A DNA stretch of 32,033 nucleotides, taken from assembly GCA_021324675.1 (NCBI GenBank), contig JAJPIR010000117.1, positions 1 through 32,033 on the forward strand. The letters run 5' to 3'. Shown here one piece after another: positions 13,701-22,713 of the stretch; the first letter of the stretch is position 1; every line of letters begins with the position of its first letter. The notes under the pieces are model-generated. The model was given only the letters and a program-made list of their open reading frames with translations, was not told where the DNA came from and made no database searches. Source of the DNA: Actinomycetota bacterium (GTDB lineage: Bacteria; Actinomycetota; Actinomycetes; Mycobacteriales; Pseudonocardiaceae). The translations under genes were made by a program, and so were the position numbers.

Positions 13701-16316
13701 TTATGGCGTTTGATATCGTGCGCTGGACAGCAGGGCGGCCAAAGCGCGTTCGGCGGTGGCCGGGTCGGAGCACACAGCGACCACAACATCGCCGAAGGAG
13801 ATCCCGTTATCGGCCTCGACTAGGCGGACCACCTCGGACAAGGTTACCGGAGCTGCCCGGCCCAACCAGCTGGTGTCGCCGCGGAGCTCGGTGGCCAGCG
13901 TGCCCAGCGACCTGGCGAGCCCGCGCGTGTTGCCGCTGAGGTAGTTGAGCAGAGCAGCGGCGAGGCGGTGGGCGCGTTGCTCGGCGGGATTACCGCCGGT
14001 ACGGGACAGGTAGTCAGCGAGGTCGTGGTGCGCCGTTGCGATTTCCCACGGATCGGGCTTGAGGTACCACAGCTGCACCGAGGTGCGCTGCAACTCGACG
14101 GCTTTCTCGGGGTGGCCTCGTTTGATTTCTACCTCGGCACAGGCGCAATAGACCTTCGCGAGCCGCGTGATGTCACGGACGGCGACAAAGACGTCATGAC
14201 AGTCGCGCAGTAACTGATCAACCTCAGCTAATAGACCAAGGTGGAGCAGCGGCAGGTAATCGTTGAACTGGTTGCCCGCGATCTCCTGCGGAGGGGCCCC
14301 GCGCCGGCGTTTCGTGCTGACAATCTCGTTGTTGAGGTCCAATGCGTCGTGCCAGTGCCGTAAAGCCACCGCGGACAAGCGGCCAATGTCCAGGACACTC
14401 TCCCGGGCCCTCCATGGGTTCACGCGGTCGTTGGGGGCGCGTTTTTCGGGCAGGTCGGCCATCCACAATCGCAGCGCTGGTAAATCGAGAAGAACCTGCT
14501 CGTGGTGGCCGAGCAAATTGAGTGTCTGCAACCGCCGGCCTTGATCGCTGACTCGCGTCCAGGAACCGAATCCAGCTTGGCTGGTGTGCTCGATCTTCTT
14601 GATGGCCATTGCCAGAGCGTCATGAAGTCTGCCTTCATCACGGAGCAGGGTGACCAGTTCACCAGCACACGTAGAGGCAACCTGATGGTTGATTCCGGTG
14701 GCGGCCTGGTGATAGGCGCGACGCAGCACTGTCTCAGCCTGGCGCGGATCGACTTTCCGTAGCGCGGCACCGAGCACGACGAGGTCTTTGACAGCGCCGG
14801 TGGCCAGAGCGATCCGCCGCAGGGAACAAATGACGACCAGGCATATGGCCGGGGTGTAGCCGTCCCGGATCAGCGCACGTTCGAGCAAGCAGCTGGCGGC
14901 ATCCCAGTGGTGCTGGCGTAGCAAGTAGCGCGCGGCAGCCAGGCTCGCCTGGACGGTGGGGGCTCGGGCGTCCTCGCCGTCGTGCGACGGCGGGTTTTCC
15001 CTGCCACCCACGACGGAGGTCCACCAGGCGGCGAGTTGCTCGTCGACCGCGGCGCTGACCGGCTCTGGGGTCGCTGCATGGATGGCTCTGGTGACGCCGG
15101 GATGGATCAGGTAATGCATGTGCTCGACGCCAACGAGCGCAGCGCTGAGCAACGGAGCGACTGTGGATGCCACCGACGGCGGTTCTCCAGGCTGAGCCAG
15201 GCGCCGCCACAGGGCGGGCCAGTTCGCGCTGACAACGTCCGGGTTCCGGTCGGCTTCCGCCAGCCGGCACAGCACCTGCAGCATCAGCCGGCCCGGGGCG
15301 GGCACTGTCGCGGCGACAGTGAGCGTCCACGTGGTGAAGATCTGCAGCAGTTGCTCGGCGTCAAGCCGGGTGTGGCCACAGGCGAGGAAAGCGGCCATCG
15401 GCGCCGTGTCGTCTACGGCGGTTTCGATTTCGGCTAGCTGGTAGGCCAGCCGAGGCGGATCGGCTGCTGCCGCGTCGGCGAATTGCAGTAACTGCGGATG
15501 TCCCTGGAAGAGGGTGAGCAGGCAGCGGGCCAGCGCCACGTTGTTCAACAATGCGCGCAGTGTGGGTAGCTCCCCGACCAGTAGCAGCGATTCTTCCAAG
15601 GACAGCGCGTGCAGCGGCCTAATCAACACCGCGTCGACATTGAGCCCGGCCGGCACGACTTGGCTGGCCAAAATCACGCGTGACGGTCCCCTGTGGCTGG
15701 TTAACGCACTGATCAACTGTGCCCAATACGGATCGCGCCACTGGCCATCCGGGGTGAGCAAGGTTTCGAGATTGTCCAGGATGAGCAACATGCCCGCATC
15801 GATGAAGATGGTGGCGAACCTCTCCATGTCCGTGCCGGCGACGACCTTGTTCGCCGTAGCCCACCCGCAGTCCGGCAGCTGCTTGCGCAATTCCACGGTG
15901 AGCAGGCGCAGCGCGTCACACGACTGCTCGGGATCGGTCGGTGCGGACCAGAACGCAAACGCGCGGAAAGCTTGTCGGTGACGGTGGGCGAGCTGTACAG
16001 CGCAGGTGGTCTTGCCCACCCCGGCTATCCCATGAAACAGCACCGCGGTGCGGCCCGATGCGCAGGCCAATGCGCTGCTGGCCGCGGCCATCACCCCGGT
16101 ACGGCCAACAAACCGTGTTGGTGGGGCTGGAAACCCGTCCATCGCGTCATCAGCAGCGTTGAAGATCGGCTTTCCTGCCAGACGTGCCGGAGTTCGCCGG
16201 ACCGTCGAGGTCCGCGCTCCATCTAGCTTGTACGCCCGTCCCAGGAAAAGCGAAAAGAGGACGGCCAGCAAGATCCAGACGAGAATCCCGAGCCCGATCA
16301 TTGTGATCGTCTTCAC
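13701..16316 (-). CDS. Membrane-anchored STAND (NB-ARC-type) ATPase with helical repeats
   Basis: An 871-residue protein. Residues 5-26 are a membrane helix, followed by a basic linker. FVGRTGVM (69-76) opens a STAND nucleotide-binding domain. Walker A is GIAGVGKTT (96-104), Walker B is LLILDNLE (177-184), a sensor-like SRVILASQ lies at 212-219, and the G-x-P motif is GHPQLL (272-277). From about residue 440 to 810 there are helix pairs of TPR character. The last 45 residues (starting TLSEVVRLVEADNGISF) look like a separate small helical module. STAND proteins are signal-activated oligomerising switches used in transcription control and anti-phage defence. No nuclease, protease or DNA-binding effector is visible, so the membrane helix may be the effector or only an anchor. 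The start is GTG 16316 with GGAGG four bases upstream, buried in a hairpin. Confidence 0.85.
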   Translation of the reverse strand: MKTITMIGLGILVWILLAVLFSLFLGRAYKLDGARTSTVRRTPARLAGKPIFNAADDAMDGFPAPPTRFVGRTGVMAAASSALACASGRTAVLFHGIAGVGKTTCAVQLAHRHRQAFRAFAFWSAPTDPEQSCDALRLLTVELRKQLPDCGWATANKVVAGTDMERFATIFIDAGMLLILDNLETLLTPDGQWRDPYWAQLISALTSHRGPSRVILASQVVPAGLNVDAVLIRPLHALSLEESLLLVGELPTLRALLNNVALARCLLTLFQGHPQLLQFADAAAADPPRLAYQLAEIETAVDDTAPMAAFLACGHTRLDAEQLLQIFTTWTLTVAATVPAPGRLMLQVLCRLAEADRNPDVVSANWPALWRRLAQPGEPPSVASTVAPLLSAALVGVEHMHYLIHPGVTRAIHAATPEPVSAAVDEQLAAWWTSVVGGRENPPSHDGEDARAPTVQASLAAARYLLRQHHWDAASCLLERALIRDGYTPAICLVVICSLRRIALATGAVKDLVVLGAALRKVDPRQAETVLRRAYHQAATGINHQVASTCAGELVTLLRDEGRLHDALAMAIKKIEHTSQAGFGSWTRVSDQGRRLQTLNLLGHHEQVLLDLPALRLWMADLPEKRAPNDRVNPWRARESVLDIGRLSAVALRHWHDALDLNNEIVSTKRRRGAPPQEIAGNQFNDYLPLLHLGLLAEVDQLLRDCHDVFVAVRDITRLAKVYCACAEVEIKRGHPEKAVELQRTSVQLWYLKPDPWEIATAHHDLADYLSRTGGNPAEQRAHRLAAALLNYLSGNTRGLARSLGTLATELRGDTSWLGRAAPVTLSEVVRLVEADNGISFGDVVVAVCSDPATAERALAALLSSARYQTP

Positions 16317-16366
16317 CGATCCTCCAAGGTGACGGAGCGCCGCCGGCAGGCTCCCGTGGAGGATCG
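16317..16366 (-). promoter_or_regulatory. Hairpin sequestering the ribosome binding site of the STAND gene
   Basis: In the mRNA sense, CGATCCTCCA (16366-16357) pairs perfectly with TGGAGGATCG (16326-16317). The latter contains the GGAGG ribosome binding site and ends right at the GTG start. The 30-base loop holds an inner stem, CGGGAGC with GCTCCG (one bulged G). The whole would hide the translation start unless opened by a factor or a processing event. Confidence 0.65.
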
Positions 16367-16370
16367 CCTA

Positions 16371-17406
16371 ACTTGAGCTAGCCGTAAGGAGCACGCCAAG
16401 GCGATACCCTAGACAAATCGCAATGGATTCCCGTGATGTAACCGGGCTGCGAACCGACCACTCGAATAGCGTAGTGCGCGACCAGTGATCCGTTTTCAGG
16501 TTCACCTGCAACGTCACTCGGCGCGACGGGAGATGGCCGTTTGTGCGTCTACCGCGACAATGTCACAACAGGTTCAATTTTTTCACGCAACCATTGCCGG
16601 CGATCCGCAGGTCGTGTGCAGACGTTGTGCAGAACGCCTGCTTTGTTCTCCGCATGGCCGCATCGCGGTGTAGGCACTGCGTTGCCCCGCGAGCGGCCAG
16701 AATGCAAAGATCATGATGGTGTCAGGTGGATGCATTCCCGCCGCCTAAGATGATCTACTGGTAATCAGCTCTTGATGCTGAATGTCTCGTCAGAGCATCC
16801 CTCCGGAGCAGGCGCGTCATGATCCGGCTCTGCATCGCTAGCAGACCGCAACGCCAGGTACTGGATCACCTGGGCAGGACTTCACTGGCACGACGAGCAA
16901 GTGGTGACACAGCGGCGGTTACAAGCTGCAATTAGATGGTCACTTAAACACCACATGATTTACGGCAACGGGGTGAACCGGCGGGCAACTTGTTCACGAC
17001 CGCTACTTTCACGCGATTCACTACCGGGGTGGTCTCCACGGCGTCACCCTAATGACCGTTGTTAGCATTCGATGGGTTACGAGGGGTGTCCGTTTCCAAG
17101 TGTGGCGTGAGGGAGAATCGAGAGATCATATAGCAGCGGTCGGCACTAGCCTTCTGGCGGGTGAGGACCCCAGTCATGTTCGGTTCGCCCAACGTATGGC
17201 AGCAGCTCACCATTGATTAATGTTCAGCATGACCAGTGTTTGTGTACGGTCTGCACGGCAAGCGCGTTCCGATCGCTTCCTCCGCGCGGCTCCGGGCGTC
17301 CCACCATGGTGGGGGGTTCAGCCGCAGTTATTGCCGGCAGAAAGGATACCGCGCCGTCCATGCGTGGCTGTCCACAGGTTTCCGGGCACGGGAAGGAACG
17401 GAAAGT
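16371..17406. other. Divergent intergenic region of the STAND and Wzz-like genes
   Basis: This kilobase has no gene I can defend. A plus-strand frame from about 16530 to 16673 ends in a C-R-R-C-A-E-R-L-L-C piece that could be a zinc-ribbon fragment, but its start site is poor. Promoters of both flanking genes should lie here; I could not assign -35/-10 boxes. Base composition is lower in GC than in the core genes. Confidence 0.4.
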
Positions 17407-18111
17407 ATGAGCCTGTCGACCATCCTACGAGCGGCGCTTCGTAGATGGTATATCGCAGCCCCAGGTGTCCTACTTTCGCTCGTTATCGCCAGCACGGTCT
17501 TCAATTACGTACCTCCAAAGTACACTTCAAGCGGCATCGCAGTCCTGGTACGACAAAACAATCCAACGGTACCGAACTCCATCAACCCGATAGTCGGAAG
17601 TGATGGCACTTTTACCACGGCCACATTGACTCTCATGCAGGCCATAGACACACCAACGGTCAAGGCAGAGCTCGGACTAAGACAGGGCGTGGATGACTTC
17701 GACATCAGTAACGTCGGCAAGGCCACCGCAGCCGGCGGGGGCGACCACCCCTTTCTCTATATCTCAACACAAAGCTCAAACCCTCAGAAAAGTACCGAGA
17801 TAGTAGATGATGTCATTGCGGCCGCGCGCCAAAAGTTGACCGACCTGCAGAACGACTCGAATGTGAGGCCCCAGAACCAGATCAAGCTGGAAAGTGTCGT
17901 TGATGCCACCCCGCCGAAAGCAGTCATGAATATCGTCTACGCGGCTACGGGTGGGGCCTTGCTGGTCTGCATTGCCATCACATGCTTCGTAGCTTACGCA
18001 TGGGATACGATCGTTGTCGCCGGACAAAAACGACATATTCACCGATCTGCGTCCCGTGCTAAACAACATGCAGACCCTCGACTCCGCGCAAGCCCGCGTA
18101 AAATAAGCTGA
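17407..18111 (+). CDS. Orphan Wzz/YveK-like polysaccharide co-polymerase, low GC
   Basis: A 234-residue protein starting at an ATG with AAGGA nine bases upstream (an open frame reaches back to 17236 without a better start). It has a short basic N-terminus (MSLSTILRAALRRW), a first membrane helix (about 15-32), an extracytoplasmic domain beginning P-P-K-Y-T-S-S-G-I-A-V with a later I-S-T-Q-S-S-N-P-Q-K-S pattern typical of Wzz-family proteins, and a second helix (about 176-198). The basic tail after it looks out of style and may result from a late frameshift. Family members control the length of exported polysaccharides. No polymerase, kinase or glycosyltransferase is beside it. Its codons are AT-richer than those of the core genes, which suggests a different origin from the 3165-4085 protein. 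Confidence 0.75.
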   Translation: MSLSTILRAALRRWYIAAPGVLLSLVIASTVFNYVPPKYTSSGIAVLVRQNNPTVPNSINPIVGSDGTFTTATLTLMQAIDTPTVKAELGLRQGVDDFDISNVGKATAAGGGDHPFLYISTQSSNPQKSTEIVDDVIAAARQKLTDLQNDSNVRPQNQIKLESVVDATPPKAVMNIVYAATGGALLVCIAITCFVAYAWDTIVVAGQKRHIHRSASRAKQHADPRLRASPRKIS

Positions 18112-18191
18112 CGCCGGGTAACACTAAGGGACTGAAAGGCTATTTTGTCGCCATGTTGGCGGGAGTTTCAGGTCTACACTGATCGCCGTCA

Positions 18192-18621
18192 TTACCCTCC
18201 GTCGTGGTGCCCGCGGACTGGTTGTGCCGTGAGCAAGTCGCGGAGCCGGTTCAGCGCCCGGTGCTGCCCTATGCGCACGGCACCCGGCGTCGAGCCTATG
18301 GTCTCGGCGGTCTCCTCGGCCGATAGTCCCAGCAGGATCCGCAGGCGCAGGATTTCGCGCTGTTCGTCTGGTACCAACGCCAGTAACTTAGCCAGGCGCC
18401 AAGTGGACTCGCCGTTCATCGTCGCTGCCACCGGCCGGCTGCCGATTCCGTCATGACGGGGACATGGGGAACTGCTTCGGCGCGCGGCGATGGACTCCAA
18501 ATGTCCGCGCGGGCAGCACAGAAACAGCAGTGGCCGGCCGCCCTTTTGCCGATTGGCCGATCACCGCATCGACTTTGCGCATATCGAACGTGCGCGCTGC
18601 CACAATGTATCCTGCAACCAA
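18192..18621 (-). pseudogene. ECF sigma factor remnant (region 4 kept, region 2 degraded)
   Basis: From about 18398 down to 18192 the minus strand encodes a clean sigma region 4: LLALVPDEQREILRLR, then LGLSAEETAETIGSTPGAV and QHRALNRLRDLL, closest to the SigD/ShbA-type ECF factors of actinobacteria. Upstream the same strand but another frame (about 18621-18530) gives LVAGYIVAAR..RKVDAVIGQSAKGRP, which resembles the end of region 2 (A-x-x-K-V-x-D-A) of the same group. The part between them is scrambled. A normal factor is around 180-200 residues; the surviving open frame (18192-18500) has 102 and lacks region 2, so it should not initiate transcription. A stand-alone region 4 could in principle still bind DNA or core polymerase. 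Confidence 0.7.
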
Positions 18622-19330
18622 GGCCAGTCGTCCGTTCACACAATCTCCTGCCGATGCCTCACCGATGCGGCTAGATAGCGCAAATAGCAATTCGAGCTCC
18701 GAGTGGGCTCGTGACCTCATGCCGCTAGCCGGACGCAATCAGCTGGCGCCGCCGTCGAATCGTCCACCTACGGATGAATGTAGAATAACTTGGTTCATGC
18801 GGCCAGCTCATTCATCCACTCGACGTAGCACCGTCAGAATAAGAACGAGTACAGTAAGCGATTGGCAACAGTCGGTGCGAATCGTGGTGCTATAGCCGAG
18901 TTATCCTCACGCACCGTGTCGCCTCTCTGGCGTTGGGTAGTGAAGCTTGAAGCTGTATAAGCTTGCCGTTGCCGGTCACGCCATGCTCTCGCGGTCATCT
19001 CACTGTATGACCACTGGCGAATCGTATGATCATGTTTAGGTCATCCTTCATCGCGTGACACCACCGCCTTTACCTGCGACCGAGTTCGAACATCGCAGCG
19101 GCAAAGGACAACGCGCAGTCAAGTTCATGATCGACGCATTGTTCACCACGCGCTGGGAGGAGCATGCAATAGCAGCCTGGGGCAAGCTTGACCACGTGGC
19201 GGCATAGCTGGGACAGCTGGATTGCTACCAGTTGAACAACGAACGCCCCGGCGGCGGCCGCCCTGCCTGGCATCCACGTAGGATCCGGCCTGTTACCCGC
19301 TGCACCATGACAAGGGAAGGACACCTGGCG
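18622..19330. other. Right end of the island and glmU leader
   Basis: There is no firm gene in this 709-base stretch. A 50-codon plus-strand frame (GTG 19055 to TAG 19205-19207), in phase with glmU, gives a hydrophilic peptide containing VKFMIDALFTTRWEEHAIAAW that I do not recognise; it may be a decayed gene end. A repeat of AAGCTT is near 18945-18963. The glmU promoter should lie here but was not identified, and no copy of the tRNA-Gln 3' end is found. Confidence 0.4.
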
Positions 19331-20791
19331 ATGCTCCCAGGCGGGAGCCTCACGACAGCGATCGTGCTGGCCGCCGGTGAAGGCACCCGGATGCGCTCGG
19401 CGGTACCGAAGGTGCTGCACCCGCTGGCCGGGCGGTCCCTGGTGGAACACGCTCTCCGAGCCGTTGCTGGGCTGCACCCCGAGCACCTGGTCGTGGTCAT
19501 TGGCCACGGCCGGGCCGCGGTAGAGGCCCACCTGCAGACGGTGGCGGCCGCACTGGGACGCGAGGTGCGCACCGCGGTGCAGGCCCAGCAGCACGGCACC
19601 GGTCACGCAGTGCGCACGGCCTTGGATGTGCTGCCAGCCGAACTGCCCGGCACCGTGCTGGTCACCTACGGCGATGTACCGCTGCTGGACACCGCCACGT
19701 TGGCGGAATTGATCAGTGAACATCACCGCAGTGGGCATGCGGTGACCGTCCTGTCGGCAGTGGTGGAGGACCCCACCGGGTATGGCCGGGTTCTCCGGGA
19801 CTGCTCTGGTGCGGTGTCCGGAATCGTCGAGCACCGTGATGCCAGCACGGCACAACGCGACATCCGCGAAATTAATTCTGGTGTCTTGGCCTGTGACGCC
19901 ACGGTGCTGCGCGAGGCGCTGGGTCGGCTGCGCCCAGCTAATAGTCAGGGTGAGCTGTACCTGACTGACGTGCTGGGCCTCGTCCACGCCAGCGGGCTTC
20001 CGGTCGGTGCGCACCCATGCCGGGATCCGTGGCTGGTCGCCGGAATCAACGACCGGGTACAGCTGGCCGCGGTGGGTACGGAGCTCAATCGCCGGTTGGT
20101 GGAGCACTGGATGCGGGCTGGGGTCACCGTGGTGGACCCGGCTTCAGCGTGGCTAGACGCCGATGTGCAGCTGTCCCCGGACGTGGTGCTGCATCCCGGG
20201 GTGCAGCTGCATGCGGGCACCGTGGTGGGCCCGGGCGCGGTGATCGGACCGGATTCGACGTTGTCCGGCTGCAGCATTGGAGCGCAGGCGACTGTGGTGC
20301 GGACCCATGGCGTTGGCGCGGTTGTCGCCGAACGAGCGCAGATCGGCCCGTTCGCCTATTTGCGGCCTGGCAGCCGGGTTGGCGAGGGTGCCAAAGTGGG
20401 CACCTTCGTAGAGACCAAGAACGCTGAGTTAGGGCCCGGTGCGAAGGTGCCGCACCTGAGCTATGTCGGGGACGCAACGATCGGCGAGGGCACCAATATC
20501 GGCGCGGCCACCGTGTTCGTCAATTACGACGGCGTGGCTAAGCACCGCACTGTGGTGGGCGCGCACGCCCGGACTGGGGCCGACAATATGTTCGTCGCAC
20601 CCGTGACTATTGGCGACGGCGCTTATACCGGAGCTGGCTCGGTTATCACCCAGGATGTGCCGCCGGGCGCGCTGGGGGTGGCCCGAGGCCGGCAACGAAA
20701 TATCGAAGGCTGGGTGAGCCGGCGCCGCCCGGGCACCCCGGCCGCACATGCAGCGCAGCAGGCCGGCGGCGAGACGACGCGGCAGGAGTAA
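19331..20791 (+). CDS. glmU: Bifunctional GlmU: GlcNAc-1-P uridylyltransferase / GlcN-1-P acetyltransferase
   Basis: A 486-residue cytoplasmic enzyme that acetylates glucosamine-1-phosphate and then couples it to UTP, giving UDP-GlcNAc for peptidoglycan and, here, probably also for the surface polysaccharide. The N-terminal domain shows [31 protein letters not shown] and YGDVPLL. The C-terminal left-handed beta-helix shows [20 protein letters not shown], the [25 protein letters not shown] block and the closing [16 protein letters not shown] hexapeptides. The frame is open to TTG 19232; I choose ATG 19331, which has GGAAGGA about nine bases upstream and leaves a normal N-terminus, while ATG 19307 lacks such a site. 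Its stop overlaps the first possible prs start by one base. Confidence 0.97.
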   Translation: MLPGGSLTTAIVLAAGEGTRMRSAVPKVLHPLAGRSLVEHALRAVAGLHPEHLVVVIGHGRAAVEAHLQTVAAALGREVRTAVQAQQHGTGHAVRTALDVLPAELPGTVLVTYGDVPLLDTATLAELISEHHRSGHAVTVLSAVVEDPTGYGRVLRDCSGAVSGIVEHRDASTAQRDIREINSGVLACDATVLREALGRLRPANSQGELYLTDVLGLVHASGLPVGAHPCRDPWLVAGINDRVQLAAVGTELNRRLVEHWMRAGVTVVDPASAWLDADVQLSPDVVLHPGVQLHAGTVVGPGAVIGPDSTLSGCSIGAQATVVRTHGVGAVVAERAQIGPFAYLRPGSRVGEGAKVGTFVETKNAELGPGAKVPHLSYVGDATIGEGTNIGAATVFVNYDGVAKHRTVVGAHARTGADNMFVAPVTIGDGAYTGAGSVITQDVPPGALGVARGRQRNIEGWVSRRRPGTPAAHAAQQAGGETTRQE

Positions 20792-20793
20792 TG

Positions 20794-21780
20794 ATGAGTT
20801 TTTCCACTATGTCAGCGATTCCGAAGAAGAGCTTGATGCTGCTCTCCGGGCGCTACCATCCCGAGTTGGCCGACGAGGTAGCCAAGCATCTCGACGTCGC
20901 CGTCACGCCGCAATCGGCATATTCCTTCGCCAATGGTGAGATCTTCGTGCGGTTCGAAGAATCGGTCCGCGGTTGCGATGCGTTCGTCATGCAAGCCCAC
21001 ACCGCACCGATCAACGACGCCATCATGGAGCAGTTGATCATGGTGGACGCGCTCAAGCGTGCGTCGGCCAAACGAATCACCGCCGTGATGCCGTTCTGGG
21101 GTTACAGCCGCCAAGACAAGAAACATCGCGGGCGCGAACCCATCTCAGCCCGGCTCATCGCAGACATGTTCAAGGTTGCTGGCGCAAACCGGATCATGAC
21201 AGTGGACCTGCACACCTCGCAGGTCCAGGGCTTTTTCGATGGTCCAGTGGACCACCTGTTCGCGCTGCCGGTGCTGGCCGACCACATAAGGCACGCCTAC
21301 GCCGGGCGGGCACTGACCGTGGTCTCGCCCGACTCCGGGCGGGTGCGGCTGGCCGAGCGCTGGGCCAACACCCTGGGTGGTACGCCGTTGGCATTTATCC
21401 ACAAGACCCGCGATCCCAGCAGGCCCAACGAGGCGGTGGCCAACCGAGTGGTCGGCGACGTCGATGGCCGGCTCTGCGTAGTGATCGACGACATGATCGA
21501 CACCGGTGGCACGGTGACCAGTACTGTGGCGGCGCTCCATGATGCGGGGGCCGCAGACGTGGTGATCGCGGCCACTCACGGGGTGCTGTCCGACCCGGCC
21601 ACCAAGCGGCTGTCCAGCTGCGGTGCACGGGAGATCATCCTGACCAACACGCTGCCCATCCCCGACGAGAAGCGTTTCCCGGGTATGACGGTGCTGTCGA
21701 TCGCGCCACTGCTCGCCCGCGCGATCCACGAGGTCTTCGACGACGGCTCCGTCACCAGCCTCTTCGATGGAAACGCATAA
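20794..21780 (+). CDS. prs: Ribose-phosphate pyrophosphokinase (PRPP synthetase)
   Basis: A 328-residue enzyme making PRPP from ribose-5-phosphate and ATP for nucleotide, His and Trp synthesis, and in actinobacteria also for decaprenylphosphoryl-arabinose. Motifs are the ATP loop PFWGYSRQDKKHRGREPISA, the metal-binding DLHTSQVQGFF, and the PRPP-binding VVIDDMIDTGGTV. Two ATG codons stand side by side (20791 and 20794). The second is preferred because AGGAG then has five bases of spacing; with the first, glmU and prs overlap by one base. Either way it is translationally coupled to glmU. Confidence 0.97.
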   Translation: MSFSTMSAIPKKSLMLLSGRYHPELADEVAKHLDVAVTPQSAYSFANGEIFVRFEESVRGCDAFVMQAHTAPINDAIMEQLIMVDALKRASAKRITAVMPFWGYSRQDKKHRGREPISARLIADMFKVAGANRIMTVDLHTSQVQGFFDGPVDHLFALPVLADHIRHAYAGRALTVVSPDSGRVRLAERWANTLGGTPLAFIHKTRDPSRPNEAVANRVVGDVDGRLCVVIDDMIDTGGTVTSTVAALHDAGAADVVIAATHGVLSDPATKRLSSCGAREIILTNTLPIPDEKRFPGMTVLSIAPLLARAIHEVFDDGSVTSLFDGNA

Positions 21781-21791
21781 ACCGTGCTCGC

Positions 21792-21857
21792 GTGTCGCGC
21801 CCCCGTGCCCGGTGTGTCGCGCCCCCGTGCCCGGTGTGTCGCATCCCCATGCTGGGT
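21792..21857. repeat. 22-bp tandem repeat in the prs-rplY spacer
   Basis: The 22-base unit starting GTGTCGCGCCCCCGTGCC occurs twice without change (21792-21813, 21814-21835), then once with several changes (21836-21857), and fades out. Related sequence (GGTGTCGCG, then CCCGTGCCCG) appears again near 21967-21992. It matches, in reverse orientation, the repeats at 23346-23411. Confidence 0.9.
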
Positions 21858-21906
21858 GTGTCCGGCCCTGGTGCCCGGCCGGTGAAGTCAGGCGACCTCT
21901 ACGACC

Positions 21907-21912
21907 TATACT
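21907..21912 (+). promoter_or_regulatory. Possible -10 box of rplY
   Basis: TATACT at 21907-21912 is a close -10 match in the spacer ahead of rplY. No good -35 lies 17 bases upstream (GAAGTC at best). It would give a leader of about 150 bases. Confidence 0.3.
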
Positions 21913-22072
21913 GCTGAGGTTGCCTCGGCGAGGGAGAGCCCGGCGCTCTTCGTGATCGACGCGGCGGTGTCGCGTTCAGCGCGCCCGTGCCCGACCGCGG
22001 AGTCCGGGTTCCACTCACCGCTGCAGCACCGCCGAACCGGCGTCACGCCTAGCAATTGTTAAGGAGTTCATC

Positions 22073-22687
22073 GTGTCCCAGGTCCGCCTGGCCGCCGAAC
22101 TACGCACCGAGTTCGGCAAGGGCGCCGCCCGTCGTACCCGGCGCGCCGGCAAGATCCCCGCGGTGCTCTACGGGCACGGCAGCGATCCACAGCATCTTGC
22201 GTTGCCCGCCCTGGAATTCGCCAGAGTGGTGCGCGAGCAGGGCAGCAACGCGGTACTCAGCCTCGACCTCGGCGGAGCGCCGCAGCTGGCGTTGACCAAG
22301 ACCGTCACCATGCATCCGATCCGCCGCTACATCGAGCATGTGGACCTACTCATCGTCCGGCGCGGCGAAAAGGTCGTAGTAGACATCCATATCGTCGTCA
22401 CCGGCGACGCAGCCCCGGGCACACTGGTCACCCAGGAAGTCACGAATCTCCAGGTGGAGGCCGACGCGTTGGCGATCCCCGAGGAGATCGAGGTGTCCGT
22501 ACAGGATGCCGAGGTGGGCACTCGGGTGCTGGCTTCCGACGTCACGCTGCCGCCAGGCGTGGAACTGCGGACGGACCCGGACCAGCTCATCGTCAATGTT
22601 GTCGCCGCGCCGAGTGCTGAAGAGCTTGAGGGTGAGGGCGCCGCGGAGGAAGAGCCGGCACCGGCTACCGCGCCAGCTACTGAATAG
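22073..22687 (+). CDS. rplY: 50S ribosomal protein L25 (Ctc form)
   Basis: A 204-residue protein of the long L25/general stress (Ctc/TL5) type that binds 5S rRNA in the large subunit. The N-terminal RNA-binding part shows [26 protein letters not shown]. The C-terminal beta domain contains [13 protein letters not shown] and later [11 protein letters not shown], and ends in an acidic Glu/Ala/Pro tail. GTG 22073 has a strong AAGGAG seven bases upstream. It precedes pth, as is common in actinobacteria. An lpqT-like gene, present between prs and rplY in M. tuberculosis, is absent here and replaced by the repeat-bearing spacer. Confidence 0.96.
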   Translation: MSQVRLAAELRTEFGKGAARRTRRAGKIPAVLYGHGSDPQHLALPALEFARVVREQGSNAVLSLDLGGAPQLALTKTVTMHPIRRYIEHVDLLIVRRGEKVVVDIHIVVTGDAAPGTLVTQEVTNLQVEADALAIPEEIEVSVQDAEVGTRVLASDVTLPPGVELRTDPDQLIVNVVAAPSAEELEGEGAAEEEPAPATAPATE

Positions 22688-22713
22688 TCGCGAGGCAGGC
22701 CATCGATGCGGCC

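Larger units (their letters stand above)
7960..19300. mobile_element. Decayed accessory island inserted between tRNA-Gln and glmU
   Basis: The block is bounded on the left by tRNA-Gln plus an inactivated tyrosine recombinase pointing at it, and on the right by glmU. It has long gene-poor stretches, broken genes (integrase, IS3, antitoxin, ECF sigma), short hypothetical genes and visibly mixed base composition, whereas the flanks are dense core genes. This suits an old integrative element, possibly of the actinomycete integrative-conjugative (AICE) type, although no replication or transfer gene is recognisable. I found no copy of the tRNA 3' end at the right side, so the right boundary is approximate. 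Confidence 0.6.

Noticed and set aside
16485-16673. Small plus-strand frame ending with a C-R-R-C piece
   Set aside because: The putative start has GGGAG touching the ATG with no spacing, and only one half of a zinc site is present; kept only as a remark.
7957-19330. Right-hand attachment repeat copying the tRNA-Gln 3' end
   Set aside because: I looked for the T-arm/acceptor sequence in the island and glmU leader and found only matches of 10 bases or fewer (for example near 11484), which are not meaningful.
19070-20107. 345-residue open frame on the minus strand
   Set aside because: It lies opposite glmU, which has unmistakable motifs; the minus frame is Arg/Gln/His-rich and has no domain, so it is a shadow of high-GC coding.
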